Assembly: GCA_035532215.1 (NCBI GenBank)
Contig: DATKRK010000053.1
Span: 1 to 55,645, forward strand
Direction: 5' to 3'
DNA: 55,645 bases
DNA from: JAICIG01 sp035532215
GTDB taxonomy: Bacteria; Planctomycetota; Planctomycetia; Pirellulales; JAICIG01
Under the pieces are notes generated by a model, which worked only from the letters and a program-made list of their open reading frames with translations, was not told the origin of the DNA and ran no database searches. Both the position numbers and the translations under genes were made by a program. Positions 1 through 8,450 of the stretch are shown here, in pieces (position 1 is the stretch's first letter; each line of letters begins with the position of its first letter).

Positions 1-50
1 GCTTCGAGTTCCTTCGTGCGGCGGTCCAGCCGTTCGCAGTTCGCGCATTC

Positions 51-797
51 GTGTTTCTTCTCGGGCTCCACCATGACGGCAAAACCCTAATCAATCGCCG
101 CAAAACTACCAAGATCAGTTCAAAACCCGTGAACGCTTACGCGGCGCAGTACGGCGACGACGCAGTGCGGGCCGCGCGCAAAGGCGGCCCGCGGGCTTTG
201 CGGGCGATCGAACAATCGGGCAATTACGGCTCGGCGGCGGCCGAATTGCTGGCCCGCCACGGCGACGAGGCGCTCTGGATCGTCGAGAATCCGCAGCGTT
301 TGAAGCTGTTGGCCAGTTACGGCGACGACGCGGCCGAAGCGATGCTGAAGCACAAGGGGCTGGCCGAACCGCTGTTGGCTGCATTCAAAAAGCCGGCGGG
401 GAAGGCCTTGGCGGCCCTCGACGGGCAAAACGCACGGCGGCTGTCGATGCTGGCCGAAGGCGGCGAACTGGCCAAGATCGGCCGCGCCGATGCGCTGCTC
501 GACGTGATCGGCCGCTACGGCAACCGGGGCATGGATTTTGTTTGGCGCAACAAGAAAACGCTGGCCATCGGCGCCGCGCTGACGGCGTTTCTGGCCGATC
601 CGCAGCCGTTCATCGACGGCACGTCGCAACTGGCCGAGAACTTCGCCTGGCCGGTCGCCGAAACGGTTGGCGGCGAAATCGCGCGGCGGGCCGACTGGAC
701 CTGGATCGGCGTGGCCGCGATTGCGGCGGCGGCCGCGTATCTGGCATTGAAGTTTTTGGTCCGCGAGCGATTGCGCGCCGCTCGGCAGCGCGTGTGA
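51..797 (+). CDS. YGDD-repeat membrane protein, 5' end uncertain
   Basis: About 248 residues counted from a GTG at 51. The frame stays open to the window edge, so the true start may lie upstream; a GTG at 129 is another candidate. The N-terminal half repeats a short unit around YGDDA, HGDEA and YGNRG (for example AAQYGDDAVRAA and LASYGDDAAEAM), which should form alpha-helical hairpins of an Arm or HEAT-like kind. The sequence FLADPQPFIDG and one strong C-terminal transmembrane helix (about residues 218-235) followed by basic residues suggest a membrane-tethered protein whose repeat domain lies on one side. I recall similar uncharacterised proteins in planctomycetes; the role is unknown. It is convergent with the reductase gene that ends at 838. 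Confidence 0.7.
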   Translation: MFLLGLHHDGKTLINRRKTTKISSKPVNAYAAQYGDDAVRAARKGGPRALRAIEQSGNYGSAAAELLARHGDEALWIVENPQRLKLLASYGDDAAEAMLKHKGLAEPLLAAFKKPAGKALAALDGQNARRLSMLAEGGELAKIGRADALLDVIGRYGNRGMDFVWRNKKTLAIGAALTAFLADPQPFIDGTSQLAENFAWPVAETVGGEIARRADWTWIGVAAIAAAAAYLALKFLVRERLRAARQRV

Positions 798-837
798 TTT
801 CGCAGCCGGCGGCGGGTTCCGCCGACTCAAGCGGATT

Positions 838-2175
838 TCACGACGGAAAGCACTTGCCGAAGGCCACGAGCCGCTTCGGCGATCCTTTGATGCGAATGCG
901 TCGAGACAACAACGACCAGAACAGGCTGCGTTCCTTGGCCAGAAAACCGAGCCACGTCTCGCTGTCGGCGGTCACGCGCAGGTCGGCCTTCCCCTGAAGA
1001 CCGCTCTCGACCTCTAACTTGCCGTCCCGAATCGTGACCGTCGCCTGCTTTTCTTCTTTGCCGGTGAAGCTGAAGTGATAGACGGCGTTCAGCATCGCCG
1101 CCTTTCCCGGTTGAAACGCGAGCCGCAGCCCCGCCAAGAACCCCTGGATCGTCCGAGGTCGCAGACCATTGCCAACTCGTTTTACCGTTTTCTCGGGAAA
1201 GCGGCGAACGACGTGATCCTCGGCGTCGGAACCTGCGACGACGTAGACGGTCTCTTTCTTGTCTTGCAACGGGCGAACTGTCTCCCGCAGGTACCCGGCC
1301 TTGTCGACGAGATAAGGGCCGATGACCTCTTCCCCCGCCGGACAGACGCTCAGGCAATACGCCGCCTTGTAGTTCGCCCCGAAGGAGAGACTCTGCCACA
1401 TCGACGCCGATTCTTGATCGCTGACCTTGCTGCGATAGTCCAGGGCGTCTTTGCTCTTCGCCACTTGTTCGACCCAATCGGTGAAGCCGCCCATGAACTC
1501 CCGATAGTTGTGCGTGTAGCAGGCCGAGAAATTGAAGTCGCCGTTCGGAGAAATGGCGCCCACGGGACACGCCGCCACGCAGAGTTTGCACTCCAGGCAC
1601 GGGTTGTAGGAGATCGGCTGGTCGTAAGCGGTCGCCTCGGCGGCGATCAGCACCGTGCCGAGCAAGATGAAGTTGCCGAACTTGGGGTGGATGACGTTGC
1701 GGTGAATCCCCATCTGCCCGAGGCCCGCAGCCACGGCGACGGTCTTGTGCGAGACGACCCAAATCTTGCCGCCTGGAAAGCGGTCCATCTCCATCGGAAA
1801 ACCCATCGCCGGATTCAGCGCGCGGACGCCTCCCTCTTCAAGCGCCGCCACGACCTTGCGGGCGACCTCGTCGACGTGACCGCCCGTGTGATGGAATTCG
1901 AGGTTGGCAATCGACCGAGCCGGGCTGCGGATCGGCTCGCGGTTCATCCGGCAGACGAAGCTGAGGAGCGTTCTGGCGGCCGGGAACACGTGCAGAATAT
2001 CCGCTCGCTGGTCGTCGAGGGCCGGGCGGCCGATCTCCACCAATCCGGCGTCGTCCGCCCCGCAGTCGAGGCAAAGTTGACGCAGCCAAGCCGCATCGAG
2101 AGTCGCGGGAGAGATCGGCTGCTTGCCCGCGTTTTCGTGGAAGCGCCGCACCGTCGGATGTTCCGCGAGTTTCAT
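838..2175 (-). CDS. Epoxyqueuosine-reductase-like 4Fe-4S protein fused to SCP2 domain
   Basis: A 445-residue protein. Residues 1-190 resemble the QueG/reductive-dehalogenase-type domain (GLGQMGIHRN, HPKFGNFILLG). A ferredoxin motif CLECKLCVAACP follows at about 193-204, with further cysteines at ACYTHN and CLSVCP (about 274-279), enough for two 4Fe-4S clusters. The last ~100 residues resemble an SCP2 sterol-carrier domain (DGKLEVESG, ADLRVTADSETW). It probably reduces a hydrophobic substrate held by the SCP2 part; the substrate is not known. The ATG at 2175 is preceded by GAGGCGACC, which beats the longer open frame upstream. It lies 50 bases downstream of the MarR gene on the same strand, and the gap holds a copy of the MarR-type operator. 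It should not be called queG: the SCP2 tail and MarR control suggest another role. Confidence 0.85.
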   Translation of the reverse strand: MKLAEHPTVRRFHENAGKQPISPATLDAAWLRQLCLDCGADDAGLVEIGRPALDDQRADILHVFPAARTLLSFVCRMNREPIRSPARSIANLEFHHTGGHVDEVARKVVAALEEGGVRALNPAMGFPMEMDRFPGGKIWVVSHKTVAVAAGLGQMGIHRNVIHPKFGNFILLGTVLIAAEATAYDQPISYNPCLECKLCVAACPVGAISPNGDFNFSACYTHNYREFMGGFTDWVEQVAKSKDALDYRSKVSDQESASMWQSLSFGANYKAAYCLSVCPAGEEVIGPYLVDKAGYLRETVRPLQDKKETVYVVAGSDAEDHVVRRFPEKTVKRVGNGLRPRTIQGFLAGLRLAFQPGKAAMLNAVYHFSFTGKEEKQATVTIRDGKLEVESGLQGKADLRVTADSETWLGFLAKERSLFWSLLSRRIRIKGSPKRLVAFGKCFPS

Positions 2176-2185
2176 GGTCGCCTCA

Positions 2186-2201
2186 TTTGTTGTATATGCA
2201 A
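2186..2201 (-). promoter_or_regulatory. MarR-type operator at the reductase promoter
   Basis: TTTGTTGTATATGCAA on the plus strand, containing the imperfect palindrome TTG-n-ATAT-n-CAA. The same 16 bases recur at 2705-2720 in front of the MarR gene. The site lies 11 bases before the reductase start codon and covers a possible -10 hexamer (TATACA read on the minus strand). Bound repressor would therefore block transcription initiation. Confidence 0.7.
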
Positions 2202-2225
2202 GTAACGTCTGAAAAAAACACTGCT

Positions 2226-2666
2226 TTAGCGGTCGACCCTCAGCCCGCCGAGCTTCTTGGCCGCCATGTCCAGCAAGGCGACCCCGTCGTCTCCGAGCAG
2301 TTCGCCGGCTTGGCGTTGGGCGTTTTCCCACAATGGAACCGCCTTTTCGATGAGCCGCTTGCCCCGGGGCGTCAGCCCGAACGGTTGGGCGCGAGCGTCT
2401 GCTTCCAGCACGACTTCCAACCAGCCGTGCGATTTCATCCGTTCGACGTTGCGACTCAGGGTGGACGCATCGAGCCGGAGCAACTCGCGAACATGGGCGG
2501 GCCGGGCGACGCCGAGTTTGGCCGCCACGATCAAGATGTTCAACTGGCTGACTTTCAGACCCAAGGGCCGCAGGGCGTCGTCGTAGAGACTGGTGACGAC
2601 CCGGTTCAAGAGCCTCAATCGCACGGCGATGCACGTCTTGGCAATGGTGTCGATGTTGCTGGTCAT
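2226..2666 (-). CDS. MarR family transcriptional regulator
   Basis: A 146-residue winged-helix protein, normal MarR length. The N-terminal helix leads into LGLKVSQLNILIVAAKLG; the helix-turn-helix is ARPAHVRELLRLDASTLSRNVERMKSHGW (split here: recognition helix around DASTLSRNVERM, residues ~67-78). The wing is LEADARAQPFGLTPRGKRL and a C-terminal dimerisation helix follows. It probably represses itself and the downstream reductase, since the same 16-base palindromic site precedes both genes. The ATG at 2664-2666 has only a weak ribosome-binding site. The effector ligand is unknown; MarR proteins usually sense phenolics, oxidants or lipids. Confidence 0.88.
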   Translation of the reverse strand: MTSNIDTIAKTCIAVRLRLLNRVVTSLYDDALRPLGLKVSQLNILIVAAKLGVARPAHVRELLRLDASTLSRNVERMKSHGWLEVVLEADARAQPFGLTPRGKRLIEKAVPLWENAQRQAGELLGDDGVALLDMAAKKLGGLRVDR

Positions 2667-2704
2667 GCGCTTGTTTATTTTCGTGCGGCTGCGTGATCTC
2701 TAAG

Positions 2705-2736
2705 TTTGTTGTATATGCAAATACGTGCGAGGTCAA
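2705..2736 (-). promoter_or_regulatory. Promoter and operator of the MarR gene
   Basis: Positions 2705-2720 are TTTGTTGTATATGCAA, identical to 2186-2201. On the minus strand a -35-like TTGACC (2736 to 2731) is followed 15 bases later by TATACA (2715 to 2710), inside the operator. This fits autoregulation. Confidence 0.6.
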
Positions 2737-2823
2737 GACGGGCACGGCGATCTCCACGACCCACTCTTCCAGATCACACGAAGCGCGTTCGATCCGCCTC
2801 CCATCGAATTTCTTGCCAAAAGA

Positions 2824-2853
2824 TTGAGTTAAGCGCTCGGCCGAGGCTATAAT
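2824..2853 (+). promoter_or_regulatory. Sigma-70-like promoter, start of a long leader
   Basis: TTGAGT at 2824-2829 and a perfect TATAAT at 2848-2853, 18 bases apart, point toward the P460 lipoprotein gene at 3164. The implied leader is about 300 bases. The rest of the 2721-3163 spacer shows no convincing gene, only a small hairpin at 2881-2903 (ATTCGCC and GGCGAAT arms). Confidence 0.55.
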
Positions 2854-3163
2854 CGCGGGCGGTCAGTTCCGAAAACGATGATTCGCCCGTTCGACCGGCG
2901 AATCGCCCGTCGGGGCGGATTTCAACATCAAATCTTGAACGCTTGAAAAAAACGTGCGCATGCCGGCGGGCTTCCGTGCGCCGGCGGCGCGAGCCATTTC
3001 CCCCGACTGAGGAGAACGCCCGCCAAGCAGACCGCCAGCGACGGAGCATCATTCGACGAGAGGCCCTTCGGTTTTTTGTGCGGACAGAGACCAGGCGCAT
3101 CGCGGCGGTCGAGCGACCGCCGATTCGTTCGGCTGATTCCATTTCGGTGTGAGGAAACGCCAC

Positions 3164-3940
3164 ATGCAGCGCGCCGTTGGAGCATGGTCCGCGTTGGTCG
3201 CCGGCTGTCTGGCCGCGTCTTTGTCCGGCTGCGGAGCGGCCGCCGCCCCGGTGACTGCATCTATTCGCCCGCCCGCGGCCAGCACTGAGCCAACCGCCGA
3301 CAGCGGCGAACCGGCGATCGATCGCGAGTTCGCCCAGCGGTTGCTGGAAATCGCCGACGAATACGCCGAATACACGCTGGCCGATCGCAATAGCCGGCTC
3401 GCCAACGGCGCGTGCTTCGTTCCCGGAAGCGAGTTCATTCCGCCGCAATTCAGCGAAGCCGAAGAGCACGCCGATCACGGCAAGAAGCTCTATTTTCTGT
3501 TTGCCCGCGATGCGGCGGCGTTCTCCGCGGCCGGCGCCGAAGGCGTTCAACCGGTGGGGCAGGCGATCGTGAAAGAAGCGTGGGCGGCCCGCGAGATTCG
3601 TGACTCGCACCAGCCGGCGCCGTTCGAGCATCACAGCGGCCTGCCGGTCCGGTTGTACGCCGAGCGCGGCGGCCGGGCTTTCGGCGCCGATCGGCAAACC
3701 GAACTGTTCATCATGTTCAAGCTGCCGCCCGACGCTCCGGGGACCGATTCGGGCTGGGTCTACGGAACCGTCACGGCCGACCGCCAGCGGGTGACCTCGG
3801 CCGGCCGCATCGCTTCGTGCGCCGATTGCCACCGGCAATCGCCCGGCGACCGGCTGTTCGGCAACGAATCGCAGGAACTGGCGTCGCAGCCGGCAAGCCC
3901 GTCCGATAGGTTGAGCGATAGTGACAACAAGGCCCTGTAG
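3164..3940 (+). CDS. Cytochrome P460-like lipoprotein
   Basis: A 258-residue protein. The ATG at 3164 is preceded by GAGG at 3151-3154, better than the GTG at 3149. A lipoprotein signal peptide ends at SLSGC (about residue 24), so the mature protein is probably lipid-anchored outside the inner membrane. The domain carries cytochrome P460 marks: LYFLFARDA, GQAIVKEAW, GWVYGTVTADRQRVTSAGR and a single c-type haem motif CADCH near residue 220, followed by GDRLFG. Known family members oxidise hydroxylamine or serve in electron transfer. Whether the lysine-haem cross-link residue is present cannot be judged by eye. No electron-transfer partner is adjacent. Confidence 0.8.
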   Translation: MQRAVGAWSALVAGCLAASLSGCGAAAAPVTASIRPPAASTEPTADSGEPAIDREFAQRLLEIADEYAEYTLADRNSRLANGACFVPGSEFIPPQFSEAEEHADHGKKLYFLFARDAAAFSAAGAEGVQPVGQAIVKEAWAAREIRDSHQPAPFEHHSGLPVRLYAERGGRAFGADRQTELFIMFKLPPDAPGTDSGWVYGTVTADRQRVTSAGRIASCADCHRQSPGDRLFGNESQELASQPASPSDRLSDSDNKAL

Positions 3941-4079
3941 CGGTTCTCGGGCTGCCCGCTCTCGGGCGCGGCGCATGCAGCAGGTCTCGGTCCGCGTGGC
4001 CGACATGCACCGCGCCAAGCCGATCGTATTGGCCCACGCCGCCGACTCGCACGATTCGAGCCGCTATCGCAAGCCGCGC

Positions 4080-4271
4080 ATGGTCACTTGGACGAGAATT
4101 GGCAAGGGGTGCGGCTTTGTGCTGGGCGCCGTTATTGCCGCCGTTTGGGCATGGACCGCGGGCATGTCAGAACCTCTGACTTACGCGGTCTTCGACTTTT
4201 TGGGCGGACTGCTCGGGCTGATGGCGGGCGCCGCCATCGGTTTTCTGGCCGGTACGATCGCCGACGCCTGA
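4080..4271 (+). CDS. Small two-helix membrane protein
   Basis: About 63 residues from the ATG at 4080 (MVTWTRIGKGCGF). Two hydrophobic helices are seen: FVLGAVIAAVWAWTAG and a glycine-rich FLGGLLGLMAGAAIGFLAG. The frame is open back to 3921, so a longer form is possible (ATG at 3975 or 4005), but the upstream part has low-complexity arginine-rich sequence. No clear ribosome-binding site. Function unknown. It follows the P460 gene and converges with the LRR gene ending at 4303. Confidence 0.5.
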   Translation: MVTWTRIGKGCGFVLGAVIAAVWAWTAGMSEPLTYAVFDFLGGLLGLMAGAAIGFLAGTIADA

Positions 4272-4302
4272 TGGCGCCGACTGTTCGGCGACGCCGGCGT
4301 CT

Positions 4303-6222
4303 TCACCTCAGAATCTCGCACTCGGGCAGCACGCGAGCCAAACGGCGCACGCCCTTTTCCGTCACGGGGGCGCCGCGGACGTCGAGACGCTTGAGTTGCT
4401 TGAGCGCCCGCAAGGTCCAAAGGCCCTTGTCGGTCACCTCCGAATCGCGCAGATCGAGTTCTTCAAGTTCGGTCTGCACCACGCTCAGCGTAATCAGCCC
4501 TGCGTCGGTCACGGCCTCCGTAACGCCGTTCGTCACGCTCTTGCCGCGGGCGTGCAGCCGTTTGACTTTAATCGACACGCGGCCGATGCCCACGGTCTGA
4601 ACGCCCGATGCGTTCGTTGTCCACACGCGTGTTGTGGTCTGCCAGCCCGACAGCAGGGCATCGGAGGCCCCGAACTCGACGCTTGCCCCCGGGTTCGCTT
4701 TGCTAAGCTTCTCGGCCCCGGCGGCAGTGACCGCGGTGAGCTGGGCATTAACGGAGCGAAGCTCGGGCAGTCGCTCCAAGGCCGAAAGCCCCTCGTCCGA
4801 AATATCGGTCAACGACAACTGAAGTTGCTGGAGCTTGGGCAACCCCCGCAGATGTTTCAATCCTGCGTCCGTGATATGCGTGTTCGACAGATTCAGCGTA
4901 GCCAACTGCGGGAATTGCGTGAGTTGTTTCAGCCCTTGATCGGCGATCTGCGTGCCGGAAAGGTCCAGGTTTTCCAGTCGCGCAAGTGGCGAAAGCAACG
5001 CGAGTCGGCGGTCGTCGATCCGCGAGCCGTTCAAGGCAAGCTGGCTTAGGTTGACAAGCGTCGCGAGGCGCCGGCAAGTCTCGTCGCCGACGGGCTCATC
5101 AAGAGTACATTGCGCAGAGACGATCTCACCCTGGTTGTCGAACGAGACCTGGACGCCGGTGCGATTCCAGTCGGAGCGGATTTCGGCCTCGCGCCACATT
5201 TCGAGGCGATGCGGGATGCTCGATGCCAAGCCGGCCGCGATCACGACGAGCGGCGCCAGAGCGAAGGCGAATCGCATGCGCGAGATGGAGGCCGCCGCGG
5301 CGGTCGACTCTGTTTCCGCCTCTGAAACTTTCTTTGGGCGGCGCCGCAACTGGTATCCACAAACCCGGACCACCCCGAGGCTGATCAGCCCGTTGAGGAT
5401 GGTCCCCGCTTCCAGCGTCAGCATATCGCCGACCGATAGCCCCTGGCTGAGCTTCCCAAAGTAGACGCCGGCGCCCGACAGTCCGAGCACGATCAGCAAA
5501 CCGAGCACGATGCGCAGTATCCGCCGGCGGCCATCGGCCAGCACGATCCAGGCCAGGGCGACGACCGGCAGCCCGCCCAGGGCGACGGCCAGGCCAATAA
5601 CGCCGGCTTCCGGCAGAAGTGTGAGCATGGTTTCCCCATCGAAACCGTCATCCGGCGTCAGCCAGCGCAGCGCAGCCAGCAGCAACGCGGCGGCCAAGGT
5701 CCACCCGAGCAACGAGCGCAAGGAAAACTGGCTGCTCGCTTTCGCCGCCGACGGGCCCGCCGCGGCGGCGTCGCCTTCCGCCGCTTCCAGTCGCCAGCGA
5801 CGCACGGCGCGAATCAGCCATAGCGGCGCCTGTAGCACGCCAAGCGCCGCCAGCCAGGCGGCATTGACCATCAGAAGCTGGGCGCCGTTTTCGCCCGTGT
5901 TACGATTCAAACCGTACAAACTAGCGAGATTGATGGCGCCGGCAAGCCAGAGCGTGAGCGGCAATCGCACAGCGGCCCGTTGGGGGCCGAACACGGCCCA
6001 CAGGGCCAACAGCGGCGGCCACGCCACCGAGACGCCGATGGCTGCCAGAACGAACCCCTCGGCATAAGCCGCCGTCTCATCGCCGCCCAGCGGCGTGAGC
6101 ACAGCCGCGGCGAACTGCACGGCCAGCAGCAGCCCGAGGAGAATGGCGGTTTGCCGCTTGGCCGAAGCATTATTCGAGCCGATCATCATCGCAAAAAACA
6201 CGTCCGCGGATGGTCCGCCCAT
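4303..6222 (-). CDS. Polytopic membrane protein with C-terminal leucine-rich repeats (paralog A)
   Basis: A 639-residue protein. The ATG at 6222 has GGAGAAG six bases upstream. The first ~330 residues hold about eight hydrophobic helices (for example ILLGLLLAVQFAAAVL, LLGWTLAAALLLAALRWL). After a last helix (APLVVIAAGLASSIP) comes a soluble domain with leucine-rich repeats of the LENLDLSGTQIADQGL and LATLNLSNTHITDAGLKHL type, interrupted by a non-LRR insert, then two closing repeats (LEELDLRDSEVTDKGL, LKRLDVRGAPVTEKGV). The LRR part probably lies outside the inner membrane and binds a protein or peptide. It is homologous along its whole length to the next gene upstream. Confidence 0.8.
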   Translation of the reverse strand: MGGPSADVFFAMMIGSNNASAKRQTAILLGLLLAVQFAAAVLTPLGGDETAAYAEGFVLAAIGVSVAWPPLLALWAVFGPQRAAVRLPLTLWLAGAINLASLYGLNRNTGENGAQLLMVNAAWLAALGVLQAPLWLIRAVRRWRLEAAEGDAAAAGPSAAKASSQFSLRSLLGWTLAAALLLAALRWLTPDDGFDGETMLTLLPEAGVIGLAVALGGLPVVALAWIVLADGRRRILRIVLGLLIVLGLSGAGVYFGKLSQGLSVGDMLTLEAGTILNGLISLGVVRVCGYQLRRRPKKVSEAETESTAAAASISRMRFAFALAPLVVIAAGLASSIPHRLEMWREAEIRSDWNRTGVQVSFDNQGEIVSAQCTLDEPVGDETCRRLATLVNLSQLALNGSRIDDRRLALLSPLARLENLDLSGTQIADQGLKQLTQFPQLATLNLSNTHITDAGLKHLRGLPKLQQLQLSLTDISDEGLSALERLPELRSVNAQLTAVTAAGAEKLSKANPGASVEFGASDALLSGWQTTTRVWTTNASGVQTVGIGRVSIKVKRLHARGKSVTNGVTEAVTDAGLITLSVVQTELEELDLRDSEVTDKGLWTLRALKQLKRLDVRGAPVTEKGVRRLARVLPECEILR

Positions 6223-6327
6223 TATCACTTCTCCATGCTTCAAATTCGGACGTCGGAGATCGGGGGTAATAAGCCGATTGTTTGCATTTCCGGTGCTATG
6301 CGCGCCCTTCTCGACCCTCGGCCTCTG

Positions 6328-8310
6328 TCACCGCAGAATCACACAATTCGGCAACGCACGGGCCAGTTCCTGAGCACCTTCGTCGGTGACCTGCGAGCCG
6401 CGCAGGTCGAGGCGTTTGAGTTTCTTGAGTTCGATCAACTCGTAAATGTCGAGATCGTTCACTTCCGAATCTCGCAGATCCAGTTCTTCGAGTTCGTTTT
6501 GCCGGAAGACGAGACAGATCAGATTAACATTATTCACGGCTTCGGCCTCGCCGTTTCTAATGGCCCGGCCTCGCGCGTGCAGCCGCTTCAGCTTGATGTT
6601 TCTTATTCTGAAATGATGCGACTCTTGGCCCGGACCGTCCGAGGAATGCCAGACGTACTCCCTCGTCAATTTTTCGTCCAAACCCAGTAACGACTCGAAG
6701 CACGCGCCAGACCCGATCTTCGTTTGCGCATGCGACTTGCGAAAGCTTTCGGCCGCGGCGGCGGAAACAGCGGTCAATTGGACGTCAAGGTCTTTCAATG
6801 CCGGGAGGCGCCCTAAAGCCGGCAGCCCGTCGTCGGTAACCTCAGTCAGCGATAGTTGGAGCGATTCGAGCTTTGGCAACGCCTGTAAATGCGCCAAACC
6901 GGCGTCCGTAATCGCCGTATTCTCCAGGTTCAAATGCCTGAGTTCCGGGAACTGCGCAAGTTGTTCGAGCCCCGCATCGGTGATCGCTGTGGAAGACAGA
7001 TTCAGGCTTTCAAGGCGCGCCAGCGGCGCGAGAATGACGAGTTGCCGGTCGTCGATCGTCGATCCGGCCAGGTCGAGGGCACGCAAATCCGCGAGGCTCG
7101 CGATGCGCCGGCAAATCTCGTCAGGCAGCGGCGGCTTATGACGGCACTCCAGGCCCGTGGGCGTGCCATCCTGGGCGAACGAAGCTTCGAGGCCAACGTC
7201 GCTCCAGCCGAATTCAATTGCGGCCCGACGCCACTGGGCAAGCCGCTGAGGAACGCTCCACGCCAGGCTCGCCGCGATGACGATAAGCGGGGCGAGGGTC
7301 AGGGCGAAGCGGACGCCCGAAATCGTCGCCGGCGGCTGAGGTTCGAACGCGACGGCGCCTTCCCTTTTCTTTGCATTGCGCCGCAGCCGGTAGCCACAGA
7401 CGCGGGCCACGCCGAGGCAGAGAAGACCATTAATCACGGCCCCCGCTTCCATTGCCGAGATCATGGCAGGCGAACGGTCGATCGGCGGCAGTGATAGCCA
7501 TTGGCCGATGCTCTCTGAAAATCCATAGGCGCCCGCGAGTCCCGCAAGTACCGCCAAGCCCAGCACGACGCAAAGCACGAGTCGGCGTTCTACCGCCAGC
7601 ACGGTCCAAGCCAGTGCGACGACCGGCAGCCCGCCTAAAGCGATCCTAGGAGTGATCGCCGCCGCGCCGCTGAGGCTCCAGATAATGTCTTTGGTCGCGA
7701 AGCGGGCGTCGGGCGCCGCGCAACGCCAGCCGGCCAGCAACAACGCTGCGGCTAAAGTCCAGCCGAGTAATGCTCGCAACGAAAACTGGCGCGGCGATTC
7801 CGCCCGAGGCGGATGCGAGTCGGGCGCGTTTTCATCCACGGACTCGTGCTCCGGCGGCTTCAGCCGCCAGCCACGCGCCGAGCGAATCGGCCACAGCGCT
7901 AACTGTAACACGAGGAAGCCGAACAGCCAGGCCGCGCCTAGGCCCAGAGTGTTGGCATCAACAGTCGTGTCGCCAACGTCACGACTCCATCCGTACATTG
8001 AGCACAGGTCGACTGCCATGGCCAGCCATAGCGTCAGCGGCAGTCGCACGGCGGCTCGCTGCGGGCCGAACACGGCCCAGACGGCCAATAGCGGGGGCCA
8101 TGCTAACGAAGTGCCTTTCGCCGCCCTGGAAAAAACATTCCAAGCTGAGTCCAACTCGTCCAAATCCAAATCCAAATATTGCGGCATGAGCTCCGCGGCG
8201 AATTGCACGGCCAGCAACAGCCCGAAGAGAATGGCGGTTTGAGTCCTCGCCGGGGCCTGGCCTTGCTCGCCCGTCGTCGCACAACGCACGTCCGCCGATC
8301 GAAAGTCCAT
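6328..8310 (-). CDS. Polytopic membrane protein with C-terminal leucine-rich repeats (paralog B)
   Basis: A 660-residue protein with the same plan as its neighbour: an RTQTAILFGLLLAVQFAAEL first helix, a run of hydrophobic helices to about residue 350 including LLGWTLAAALLLAGWRC, and a leucine-rich-repeat tail (LESLNLSSTAITDAGLEQL, LRHLNLENTAITDAGLAHL, LEELDLRDSEVNDLDIYEL). The start at 8310 is set by a strong AAGGAGGG site. The shared segments with the downstream gene run from the first helix to the last repeat, so this is a recent tandem duplication rather than domain sharing. 105 bases separate the two, so co-transcription is likely. Function unknown. Confidence 0.8.
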   Translation of the reverse strand: MDFRSADVRCATTGEQGQAPARTQTAILFGLLLAVQFAAELMPQYLDLDLDELDSAWNVFSRAAKGTSLAWPPLLAVWAVFGPQRAAVRLPLTLWLAMAVDLCSMYGWSRDVGDTTVDANTLGLGAAWLFGFLVLQLALWPIRSARGWRLKPPEHESVDENAPDSHPPRAESPRQFSLRALLGWTLAAALLLAGWRCAAPDARFATKDIIWSLSGAAAITPRIALGGLPVVALAWTVLAVERRLVLCVVLGLAVLAGLAGAYGFSESIGQWLSLPPIDRSPAMISAMEAGAVINGLLCLGVARVCGYRLRRNAKKREGAVAFEPQPPATISGVRFALTLAPLIVIAASLAWSVPQRLAQWRRAAIEFGWSDVGLEASFAQDGTPTGLECRHKPPLPDEICRRIASLADLRALDLAGSTIDDRQLVILAPLARLESLNLSSTAITDAGLEQLAQFPELRHLNLENTAITDAGLAHLQALPKLESLQLSLTEVTDDGLPALGRLPALKDLDVQLTAVSAAAAESFRKSHAQTKIGSGACFESLLGLDEKLTREYVWHSSDGPGQESHHFRIRNIKLKRLHARGRAIRNGEAEAVNNVNLICLVFRQNELEELDLRDSEVNDLDIYELIELKKLKRLDLRGSQVTDEGAQELARALPNCVILR

Positions 8311-8450
8311 CGTCGCCCTCCTTGTCGTTCGAGGGTCCTATGCGGCGTCGTTGCCGGTTTGGGCCAGCAAAGTTGATAGCGGATTCCACTTTCGGGGGTC
8401 AAGAGCGTTTGGGAGGTCGGAATTCGGAAGCCCGGTAGGATATGCTTCAG

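Noticed and set aside
2943..3152. Plus-strand 69-codon frame in the P460 leader
   Set aside because: Arg-rich with no ribosome-binding site; reported only as part of the leader.
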